DNA from: Ananas comosus
Lineage: Eukaryota; Streptophyta; Magnoliopsida; Poales; Bromeliaceae
Direction: 5' to 3'
Assembly (NCBI RefSeq): GCF_001540865.1
Contig: NC_033629.1
Location: forward strand, 74,501-138,500
Length of the DNA: 64,000 nucleotides
This document shows, piece after piece, positions 24,914-32,734 of this stretch. Every line of letters starts with the position of its first letter. The first letter of the stretch is position 1. Position numbers and translations under genes: made by a program. Under the pieces are notes generated by a model. It was not told the DNA's origin and ran no database searches. It saw only the letters and a list, made by a program, of their open reading frames with translations.

Positions 24914-26496
24914 AAATCGTCAATTTTAAAATGTCTTTATTTATATATACTTGAAGATGAATTAGAGTATTAATTGATTTGGAACTACTTCACACCTAGA
25001 AAATAATTGCCAATCTTCATAGTTCTTTTGATGAGTAAATTAAACTATACGAGACCACAGCAATGGTTTTGTATTCTATATCTCATTTGAGGCCCTTTAC
25101 TTTTAGGATTTGCCGATTTCTTTTTTTACATCTTTTTTACATATATACATAGCAGACTAGCTAGTACTGTAAGACTCTTTATTCTTACTCTAGTATAATA
25201 TAATATAATCCTGTTTCCTGCACGTACTTGTAAACACATAGTACATTCATATATTTACATAAATGTTTTGTAGTTAGTTATTATGGATTTTGTGTACCAA
25301 CTGGTGTTCCTGCGTCTGCTTCGAAAAGAAAATTAGTCATATATTATTAGCAGCCAACAGCGAGAAATATCATAAAGTTTCTTGTAACAGTAGCATATGA
25401 GGCACTTCCTGTTACAACTTTATGCATACGAGGAAGAAGTACAAGCGATTGCACCCCGAAAGTCTTAAACTTGCTGCTGACAAGGCAATAAGAAATTAAG
25501 AAGGGGTAATTAATTAGAAAAATCAAAAAAAAAAAAAAATTCAATAGCCAAAAAGATCAAGCAAAGTAGCAATCAAACACATATTTTCATAAAAGAAAGA
25601 AAGTGGCAATCAATAAAAACAGCATAATGGCAAGCATCAAAGAGAACTTGATCATTAAAGTACCATATACATAATTAGCTTTATAGATCCTTTGTAATAT
25701 AACAAAACATAGAATGAAGGAATTAAAGTAACAAGTACGATAAGGAGTAAGTATCCCAATGGAAAAATATTCAGGCCCGAAAACATAAGCTCATTTGTAC
25801 CAATTCTTCCGATTCCATCTCCGAATAATTTATTTATTTTTCACAACTTTCTTCGTTCCGTGATTCGATTGAAAGCTAGGAAAAATAAATAAATCATTAG
25901 GCCAGGGAAAAAAAACTGCAAGAAAAATTACGACGCCACGACCAAGATAAGCACAAACAAAAAGTAACAAACGATCGATCAAAAACGAAGAAGACTAGCT
26001 ATAATTTCCTTCTCAATCAAATTATAGCTCTTCAGAGACCGTGCGTTGCACATCGAGATCGCCTAAACAGCAGGAGACTACCACAAATGACATAGGAAGG
26101 AAGGAAGGGCACACTTATAAGGTTTAAATGCAAGAATTGTAGACGGATCCGATAAAAGGTGCAGGTGGCGATTAAAGTCTTACGTACTGCAACGAATAAT
26201 GAGAAGAAACCCGAGCAAGCATAGATAGCATAGCATACATAGAAGCAGCTTCTAATTACTAATTAGCGTGTGTGTGTATTATATATATAATAGATGTATA
26301 GATCTACGTACCTGGAGCTGCTGCAGAACTCGAAGAGCCTGCCGCGGTTGGAGAAGATGATGAGGGCGACCTCGGCATCGCAGAGCACGGAGAGCTCGTA
26401 CGCCTTCTTCAGCAATCCGTTCCTCCGCTTCGCGAACGTCACCTGCCGGCTTATCTTGTTCTCAATCCGCTTCAGCTCCACCCTCCCCCTCCCCAT
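16697..26496 (-). CDS. SEPALLATA-like MADS-box transcription factor, LOFSEP (SEP1/2, OsMADS1/5) type
   Basis: Eight exons, 5' to 3': 26312-26496, 20957-21035, 20065-20126, 19857-19956, 19516-19557, 19353-19394, 18685-18833 and 16697-16781. Their lengths (185, 79, 62, 100, 42, 42, 149, 85) follow the canonical SEP pattern and total 248 codons. MADS domain: [15 protein letters not shown], then [20 protein letters not shown], then [14 protein letters not shown]. The I/K region includes [28 protein letters not shown] and [18 protein letters not shown]. The C-terminus keeps an LSW motif, [17 protein letters not shown] (SEP motif I) and ends YPPGWIG (motif II-like). The family supplies the bridging subunit of floral quartets that bind CArG boxes in the nucleus. 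Intron 1 is about 5.3 kb and intron 7 about 1.9 kb, both loaded with transposons. No breaks in the coding exons were seen. Confidence 0.95.
17006..17520. mobile_element. Non-autonomous CACTA (En/Spm) element
   Basis: The element starts CACTGCAACAAAAACGG and ends TTCTGTTGTAGTG, so its termini are inverted CACTRCAACA repeats. It is flanked by a perfect 3-bp duplication, ATG (17003-17005 and 17521-17523), as expected for CACTA elements. Subterminal repeats such as TATAGCGACA and TATAGTGACAGTT are visible. It is 515 bp with no transposase, and lies in intron 7 of the SEP gene. Confidence 0.9.
17706..17927. mobile_element. MITE family A, copy 1
   Basis: A 222-bp element has imperfect terminal inverted repeats (GGCTGGAATAGTATCAATAG... 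against CGGCTGCTATGCTATCGATA...). Both ends contain ATAGCACCAA. It is inserted in a TA microsatellite, so a TA-type target duplication is likely but cannot be measured. A second copy is at 46075-46295. It has no coding capacity and lies in SEP intron 7. Confidence 0.85.
17940..18645. mobile_element. MITE family B with long imperfect inverted repeats
   Basis: The left end (GAGAGA tract, then CTATACTATTTATAGTAATA, then CTGGTACTAGTCTCATTTTC) pairs with the reverse complement of the right end (GAGAGA tract, then CTATACCATCTATAGTACCG, then CTGGTACTATAGTCTCGTTT). The arms are about 90 bp and the element about 700 bp. It carries no frame and lies in TA repeats directly next to MITE A. A SINE fragment is nested at 18352-18424. 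Confidence 0.8.
18352..18424 (-). mobile_element. 5'-truncated SINE inside MITE B
   Basis: A poly-T tract plus GAGAGATAGGTAGCACGCTA and CGCTTCGTTTATTTCATTTT is the reverse of the SINE 3' end. It is flanked by direct copies of AGATGGTTCAATTTTT (near 18337 and 18424), a target-site duplication of about 15 bp. The promoter half is missing, which fits incomplete target-primed reverse transcription. Confidence 0.85.
19357..21424. other. SEP gene introns 1 (start) to 6: no other gene seen
   Basis: Between the small SEP exons the DNA is AT-rich intron. A 190-codon minus-strand frame at 20210-20782 lies in the second intron (between exons 2 and 3), has no family resemblance and is treated as chance. 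Confidence 0.6.
21836..23017 (+). CDS. Copia pol fragment: reverse transcriptase C-part and RNase H
   Basis: An open 393-codon frame runs from the 5' LTR remnant into pol. It has the RT motif [15 protein letters not shown], the catalytic YVDDI, and the later LHYFLGLQV. RNase H follows with [44 protein letters not shown] and [11 protein letters not shown]. The first roughly 18 residues are LTR sequence read in frame, so the apparent ATG is not a natural start. There is no internal stop, which suggests a fairly young insertion. Confidence 0.9.
   Translation: MNVLENDANLIMLVALLLYKLRKALYGLKQAPRVWYSRLDIHLRQHDFHRSENEPTLYMKVKGKEIIIICVYVDDIIYTGSSDLLICDFKNIMMHEFDMSDLGLLHYFLGLQVMQTDNGIFLTQEKYAVDLLKKFKLQNCKGCATPVNPNEKLTKDDGTGKVDAQIFRSIVGGLMYLTHSRPDIMFSVSLISRFMHDPTKHHLGAAKRILRYIQDSINFSIWYHPVTNFKLVGFSDSDWAGSQDDRKSTSGWIFNFGSGAVTWASKKQATTTLSSSVAEYIAATSAACQAVWMRRILEDLYQAQEYPTEIYCDNRSTIAMTKNPVFHGRMKHIEVRHHFIRDLVNNRQIDMKNCSTNEQVADGLTKALSHDKFLKFRRALGVTEFASRGSVGK
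21843..23377 (+). mobile_element. Internally deleted Ty1/Copia retrotransposon
   Basis: The element begins TGTTGGAAAATGATGC and ends CATCTACA, with a perfect 5-bp duplication GAATG on both sides (21838-21842, 23378-23382). The 3' LTR is 23005-23377 (373 bp) and is preceded by the purine tract AAGGGGGAG. The 5' LTR keeps only its first 53 bp (three mismatches to the 3' LTR) and is then fused to the reverse transcriptase at TACAAGCTCAGGAAAGC. Everything between (rest of LTR, primer site, gag, protease, integrase) is gone. It is 1,535 bp in total and lies antisense in SEP intron 1. It cannot move by itself. Confidence 0.92.
23794..26311. other. SEP intron 1, 5' portion
   Basis: This is AT-rich intron between the retroelement nest and exon 1. 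In AGAMOUS-, SEP- and AP1-type genes the large first intron often carries regulatory sites. No clear CArG box was picked out by eye. Confidence 0.4.
24878..24911. repeat. (AT)n microsatellite in SEP intron 1
   Basis: About 17 AT units follow CACGAATAT. Purely simple sequence. Confidence 0.85.
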
Positions 26497-27394
26497 CCGG
26501 TCGTACGTGATATTTATATATTAATATATGTATATCCCTAGCTAGCTAGCTCTTAATTATCTCCTCCTTAATTAATTTGTTATCTATGCGCGCGATCGAA
26601 TTATTTATAGATGTACGAGAAAGAGCTAGCTAGCGCGTTGCTTAATTAGGCTCCAAGCTGAAATAAGAAGATCAGGAGAAGGAAAAAAAAAAAAAAAAAA
26701 GGGAAACGAAAATTAATCTCTTCCCCTCCTCTCCCGTCCTTTAATAAGAGAATGAAGCATAAGGAGGAGGAGGAGGAGGAGGAGGAGGAGGAAAGGCCGA
26801 AGATCTAGAGAAAGAGAGAGAAGAGTAGTAGTGTATGGAGGAAGGGAGAAGGGCAGCTCTTCTTAATTAATATTGTGGATGTACTATATTATGAGCTGGG
26901 CTAGCTATTTGGGTGAGTGGCTTTGGGTGAGCTTAAAATTAAGGAAACTTGGAAGCGGAGTCGCTGCGACGCCTCTCGCTCTCCTCCCGTCTCTACTCTC
27001 TACTCTTTTGTCTCCTCTGAGGTCAAATTGAGTGCGAATAAAGAGGGGTCGATCACCTCTTTCTACAGTACACGAATATATGGTAACGTGTCGAACCAGC
27101 AGTGGCCAATCTTGATTCTCCTCGGCGGTGCCTTAATTTGCAGTTGACGCATCTGCCCCTCCTTTCCTTTGGCCCGGAAACCACAGGGGACCCCGGGTTA
27201 TACTTATTTACTCGTAATAATCGTAAGGATTAATTACGCGCGGATGCTGTATACTATCGCAAAACAAACTTAATTTGTTTCAGCGTCCTAATGTGCATCC
27301 ATCGTTCGCCGTGTGTGTTGATGAAGAGTGATCGCGTGCGCACCGTCATTCTCATCACCAAAACACGATTGTATCCAAAATAATACATTTTCGG
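26497..27394 (-). promoter_or_regulatory. SEP gene 5' leader and upstream region
   Basis: Directly upstream of the SEP ATG the strand carries CTAGCTAGCT words. A (GGA)n/(TCC)n tract of about 30 bp lies at 26766-26795 and GA-rich stretches reach 26830. Such pyrimidine-rich tracts on the coding strand often lie near plant transcription starts. The exact start site cannot be placed. Confidence 0.45.
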
Positions 27395-27557
27395 TTTTTT
27401 TTTTTTTTTTTTGAGAAATAGATAACACGCTACCTGCTTCGTTTATTTCATTTAGAAATAAACTTAGCTGGAAATATGAATCAACTAGAATTCGAACTTA
27501 GAACCTCGGGTACCAACTACCAGATCTTTTGCCACTTGCTCTAAGGACAATCGGTCT
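27395..27557 (-). mobile_element. tRNA-derived SINE, near full length
   Basis: Read on the minus strand it begins GACCGATTGTCCTTAGAGCA and has GTGGCAAAAGA (A-box-like) and AAGTTCGAATTC (B-box-like). It continues GTTGATTCATATTTCCAGC and AAATGAAATAAACGAAGC, ends CTATTTCTCA and then poly-A. The split A/B promoter shows descent from a tRNA gene. It is one of at least seven copies in the window. Confidence 0.85.
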
Positions 27558-28430
27558 CACCACCATTTTTTTATATTAATTAATTAATGAAAAAGCTACT
27601 TTGACTATTTATTTTTGTTAATCTTTTTTTTTCGTCATTATCTCAGATTGAGGTCTATTATCTCACTCTGTAACTTAATTCATATTTTTAATAAATAAAG
27701 CGAATAATATGTTTTTTTTTTCTTACAAAATAAGTTATTGACGAGATGGCCGACTGCTAATACATAGGCCCGGTGCTGCTCAGTGCCTCTAAATGGCAGG
27801 ACGGACTTAGCTCCTAATAGCCCTTTCTCCTCCTCTTCAGGCCATCTCTCTTTTATTTTACTTTATGTTTATCGACTGATAATATAGAATCAGAGTGCGT
27901 TAATTCTAACTTCTAAAGCTCTAAAAATATTGGAGCTTTTGCAGAGTAGCTACTTAGTACATCCCTAAGTCCTAGAGAAACTCCTATAATACAGATCTAT
28001 TTTGGCTTTTAATCGTGTAATTTTGAAAGGGTGAATAGCAGTATGTATGTATGCGCTTGCTCGGCTATAATTACTGGTGTAATGTTGTTCGGATCGATAA
28101 ATAATGTGCTCATTGAGTGGCGCCATTAAAAAAGAAAGAAACAATAACAAAATATATATTGAAATCTTTCCAATGACTTTTTTACAGTATAAATTAGAAG
28201 CTTTGAAAGGATGATTTTGTTTTTACGTCCTAAAATCTTGGTTATGCTTTCCTTCAAACCAAGGCATGCGATGGATGGTACGGATTTCTTTAGATATATA
28301 TATATATTTTTTTTTTGAGCATTAGACTGCAAGCTACATAGATTTTCCTAATAAAGCGTTTTCAGTTAGCACGTCAGCAACGAAATTAAGGGAGAATTAA
28401 ATATGGGATGCGCTCTAGCTGCAAGCGCTG

Positions 28431-28433
<3 letters not shown>
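27558..28433. other. Intergenic, no gene seen
   Basis: AT-rich spacer upstream of the SEP gene. Short frames here show no family resemblance. Confidence 0.5.

Positions 28434-28488
<55 letters not shown>
28434..28488. repeat. (TA)n microsatellite
   Basis: About 27 TA units without interruption, followed by a CT/CCT-rich tract to 28740. Confidence 0.9.
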
Positions 28489-28491
<3 letters not shown>

Positions 28492-28741
28492 ATGTATCGT
28501 CCTCACCTCCTCCGAGTTCCCTCCCTCCTCCCTCTCCTTCAGTTCTGGTCTCCCGCGCTCTGCCTCTCCGCTACCTCTCTCCCTTTTCCTCCCCCCTAGC
28601 CTCCCTGTTCCCTCGATCATCTTTCCCTCCCTCCTCGCCTTTCCTCTTTCGCCCCCTCCCTCCCCACGTCCCCTCACGTCCCTCTCTCACCTCCCTTTCC
28701 CCTACTCGCTCCGCCCATCCTACCCTCTTTTCCTCCAAATG

Positions 28742-28902
28742 TTTTTTTTTTTTTTTTGGAGAGAGAGAGATAGTAGCATGCCCTGCTTCGTTTATTTCAT
28801 TTAAAATAATTTTAGTTAAAAATATAAATCAACTAGAACTCGAACTTAAATATATGAATACCAACACCACAATTTTTATTCACTTGCTTTAGGAACGGTT
28901 AA
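28742..28902 (-). mobile_element. tRNA-derived SINE, diverged
   Basis: Poly-T, GAGAGAGATAG, GCTTCGTTTATTTCATTTAA and ATCAACTAGAACTCGAACTT are the reverse of the family consensus. The promoter half is more mutated than in the 27395 copy. Confidence 0.75.
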
Positions 28903-29438
28903 TATCCTGCCAAATGCTGTGCCCCTTGTGTGAACCAAGGAGCGTTTATAAAAGTATATTAGATATTTAAATTTAACGGGAACGCTAGTATTACGATCGT
29001 ACGTGCTCGTACCGTATTCATAATCTACGGCGGGAGAGAGGTGTTGAGGAGGAGAGAGCTCCGACGTTGGCAGAGCAGCGAGGGCGGTGTACGGGACGCG
29101 TAGCGAAGAGTGGACGCGCACGCGGGACAGCGTGGCTCCCCTAGTTGGGGAGGGGCTCGATGCGACACCGTGGCAAAGACGGGGGAGAGGTTCGCGCGGA
29201 TCGCCCCGTCGCATCGTATCTACGGCTTCGACGGGACTGTCGGCTACGAAAAGCCTACACTGCACCTTTCCACGCGACCGGCGCTGCGTGCGCACGCCGT
29301 TACCACTCGTAATCACGATGCTCCTTTTAACTGTTAAAATAAATAAAATTAAGAATTTGAATGGTCTTTCAAATCGCCACTTTAAATACAGATTTAAAAT
29401 TATAGCTTTTCGGACGTCTTTCTCCATGTGTCATTCGG

Positions 29439-30015
29439 GGTTTTTTTGCAAAATAGCCCCCTGACAATTTTTTTTTTAAAATTAGCCTGTGTAAAAATTA
29501 TTTGCAAAATGGCCCTGGCCCGCCCGTCAGCGCCACATCAGCGCCACGCGGGCGGGCTGGGCCAAGTGTTTAAATTGAACACGGTGAACCATTCACAGTG
29601 TTCAATACAAAATTTTTGTATTGACACGCGTGAATGGTCACGTGTCCAATACAAAATGGCTAAGGGGATATATTTGTTATTGGACACGGTGAATCATTCA
29701 CCGTGCCAATACAAATAATTGGACACGGTGAAGTTCACCGTGTCCAATACAAACACCCATAACTTAGCCATTTTTGCTAAGTCGGATGTATTTGTATTGG
29801 ACACGTGAACCATTCACCGTGGTCCAATACAAAATTTTGTATTGAACACGGTGAATGGTTCACCGTGTTCAACTTATACAATTGGCCCAGCCCCGCCCGC
29901 GTGGCGCTGACGTGGCGCTGACGGGGCGGGGCCAGGGCCATTTTTGCAAATAATTTTTACACAGGGCTATTTTCGAAAATAAAATTTTTTAGGGGGCTAT
30001 TTGCAAAAAAAGCCC
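29439..30015. mobile_element. Mutator-like MITE with about 190-bp inverted repeats
   Basis: The left arm (GGTTTTTTTGCAAAATAGCC, GTGTAAAAATTATTTGCAAA, CAGCGCCACATCAGCGCCAC, TTGAACACGGTGAACCATTC) is matched in reverse by the right arm. The 577-bp element is flanked by GTCATTCGG (29430-29438) and GTCATTTCGG (30016-30025), a 9-10-bp duplication of Mutator type with one indel. The middle is a series of short palindromes built on GGACACGGTGAA/TTCACCGTGTCC. There is no coding capacity. A transcript would fold into a long hairpin. Confidence 0.85.
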
Positions 30016-30207
30016 GTCATTTCGGTTCCCCTGATTTGTAGTTTCGGTCTATTCAATCTCTTCGGAGGGTGAGTGTAGAGCCCAAATTCAACCACCAGCA
30101 TTATTAATACCAAAAAATTTGTTGAGATTATTTAGCTCATAATCGACAAATTTTTTGGTCCTTTTTATTCTTTCTGTCACGCACTCCTGGAATCCCAGGA
30201 CTGCATG

Positions 30208-30725
30208 CATTTTTTTTTTTTTTTAAGAAATAGGTAGTACCTGGGGATGCAAATGGATCCGGGTTGGTGGAGCTCCGTCCCAATCCGTCTCGAATGGGAT
30301 GGTAAGTGAGAACAAAAATATAAAAAAACATAACCCGCTCCAAATCCGTCCCGATCCGCCAAGTAAATGGAGCGGGAGGCGGGAGACTCTTTTCTTCCTT
30401 CAATCTACCCCGATCCGTTAAAAATCCGCTCCCGCCCCGCTCCCGTCCCGATCCGCCTCGAATGGAGCGGTAAATAGGAGCCAAAAATAAAATAAAAAAT
30501 AATCCGCCCCGAATCCGCCCCGCCCAGATAAGAAATGGAGCGGGAGATGGGGGAACTCTCCCGCCCTCGGATCCGCCCCGTTTGCATTCCTAGTAGTACG
30601 TTATCCGCTTCGTTTATTTCATTTAAAAATAAATTTAGCTGAAAACATGAATCAACTAGGATTCGAACTTGGATCTCGGATATCAACCACGAAACCCTTT
30701 ACTACTTGCTCTAGAGACGGTCAAC
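30208..30725 (-). mobile_element. SINE split by a hAT-like MITE
   Basis: The two SINE parts, 30208-30241 (poly-T end) and 30593-30725 (promoter end with CTAGGATTCGAACTTGG), join into one normal copy once the insert at 30242-30592 is removed. This dates the SINE as older than the insert. Confidence 0.85.
30242..30592. mobile_element. hAT-like MITE nested in a SINE
   Basis: The termini TGGGGATGCAAATGG and (reverse) TAGGAATGCAAACGG form imperfect inverted repeats. The flanks GTAGTACC (30234-30241) and GTAGTACG (30593-30600) agree at 7 of 8 bases, as expected for the 8-bp duplication of hAT elements. Inside, a GC-rich segment (CCGTCCCGATCCGCC, AATGGAGCGG) is present twice in diverged direct copies, suggesting internal duplication. 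There is no transposase. Confidence 0.75.
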
Positions 30726-31194
30726 TGCATGCATTGTTAGACCGATCTCTCTCCAAAATGCTCAGAATATGAATTGTATTTCAGGGTTAAAAAGCCCTGT
30801 GCCTATTTTAGGCGCATCCAATATGCATGCCAACATAATTGAGCTCTCTTTTAATAATAATAACAATAATTATAGAAATAGAAATAATAATTTCTAGAAA
30901 TGTGTATGCAGACTTGTTAAAAAGCGCAAAAAAAAGAATTCCCGGCATGAGCTCTTATTCCCACGTGTCGTACAGGCAATCCGGTTTCATATTTGGGCCG
31001 CAGCATTTACATGTTTTTTTTCTTTATTATTATTATTATTATTTTTTATCTCTACTTATGATCCGTGGTTGTTGGATTCATGCTTGCTTTTGCACAAGCA
31101 TCTAAAGAAATGCTTTTGGGTTTGCTTTTGCAGTAGCATCACATTGCCGGGTAATGCCAAGCGCTACACTCTACCACGAAAGGTAGGAAGGAAA

Positions 31195-31300
31195 GTTTTT
31201 TTTTTTTTTTGAGATAAAGGTAACATGTTACCCGCTCTACTCATTTGGAAAATGAATTCGGTTACATATCTTGAGGCAACGGGGACTCGAGTGAGTCAAA
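31195..31300 (-). mobile_element. SINE-like sequence, different family
   Basis: Poly-T is followed by GAGATAAAGGTAACATGTTA and CCCGCTCTACTCATTTGG. This resembles the tail region of the main SINE family but the body differs, and no clear B box remains. Confidence 0.4.
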
Positions 31301-32310
31301 CAACTGTGGAAGCAAATAAATAAATAAATAAAACGAAGAGGTTATAGCCCTTCCTCAAATATTACCTAGAGCTGCAAAATTCAATTCATTTTTTTATCAT
31401 TTTACAAATTTGTCTAATAATTATTAAGGCGTCGAAAGATTGATTCTTAAAAATTACATTATTTCTTTCTCACCAAATTATTCACCAACAAACTACCATA
31501 CTAGTTAGATCCTTCTTAGCTGCCCCGTGAGTGTTGTTCTCCGGAATATAGTCCCAAACTCTCTTGACCTCCTCCACAAGCCTTGGGATAAATCTTTTTT
31601 CTAAATGATTGAACATGGAATCTCTACTAAGAATACATCCCACAAGCAGATGATCGCCGATTTTGAGTTCACTGCCGTACAAATCACATTATTGGTTTCC
31701 GGATCAATTTCTTTTAAGCAGATTGTCTACTATAAGTAGGCGCTTTTTCAAGACTACTAAGATAAAAGTCTTAACTTTAGATGAAATTTTAAGTACCTAA
31801 ACTTTCTATAGAAGGACATCTCGAATGTCCGTCGCTGATCAATTTATACATTAAATCAATTTATACATTGATTTAATGGTGAAACACAATCACGCATTCT
31901 ATCTCCATCATATTTCGTCAGGTTTGTGAGTGACATGGAATCTTGAAAGTAGCTCTTTGAGCTCCACTGATTCCATCAGGCCAAAGGAAAGTTGAAATGG
32001 GAGTGGTTGTGCTGTAGCGGCAGGAAGGATCATAGTTTTTCCTTTTTCCTTTTTCCTTTTTCCTTTTTTCTTTTTTCGGTTGAAAACCTATTTTTATGAT
32101 TTATGACTTCTCAACCCTGTAATCAGGCTATAACTATGAAACCAGTGGGACGTGGGGCATAAGCTTCTATCAATTGGAACTAGGACAGAACGAGGAGGAT
32201 GATAAAGGGCAGGAGCTGGGACAGGACGGGTTGGATGATGATTGACAAACTGCATCACTACTTGATCACCCACAGCGTATAAAGAATCAGCACAGATCAA
32301 CATGAAATAC

Positions 32311-32342
32311 TTGGGTTGGGTTGGGTTGGGTTGGGTTGGGTT
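32311..32342. repeat. (GGGTT)n pentamer array
   Basis: Six tandem GGGTT units, probably a simple-sequence expansion. Confidence 0.85.
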
Positions 32343-32734
32343 ATGGCGAGCATAGCCTAGCGGCTGCTGCTGCTGCAATAATACCGGTGTTCTCTAATCT
32401 CTACACACAGCTCGAGCTTTAGCATTGAAATCAATAGCACAGTGAAGAGTAAAATAGTAAACCTAGTATTCAGGTATTCTCAAACGCACTCATGCAAATA
32501 TGCAACACAAAAAGATACTCGAGATATTCAGAACACAAAGTAAGAGCATTTATTTTTCACCTCAATGTATGATAAATGACTACAATAACCCACCTGCAAA
32601 AAGACACCCCGCGACAATAGGGAACAATAAAATAAAATATGTGTTCTTCAGGAAAAAAAAAAAGAAAAAGAAAAAGAAAATTTTGACTAAGATATTCAAT
32701 TCAAGCAAAGTAAATCGAAGTTGAATAGACTAAT

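Larger units (their letters stand above)
30726..32734. other. Intergenic downstream of the UAM gene
   Basis: It contains a second SINE-like sequence at 31195-31300, TTA/ATT-rich runs, a CTTTTTC repeat near 32038-32075 and a (GGGTT)n tract. A 66-codon minus frame at 31482-31682 looks protein-like but matches nothing recognised. Confidence 0.5.

Noticed and set aside
28876..29464. Overlapping frames of 125-183 codons
   Set aside because: Arg/Ser-rich readings of a GC-rich patch beside the Mutator-like element; no conserved motif on either strand.
31482..31682. 66-codon minus frame with protein-like composition
   Set aside because: No start context, splice partner or recognised family; may be a transposon relic but cannot be supported.
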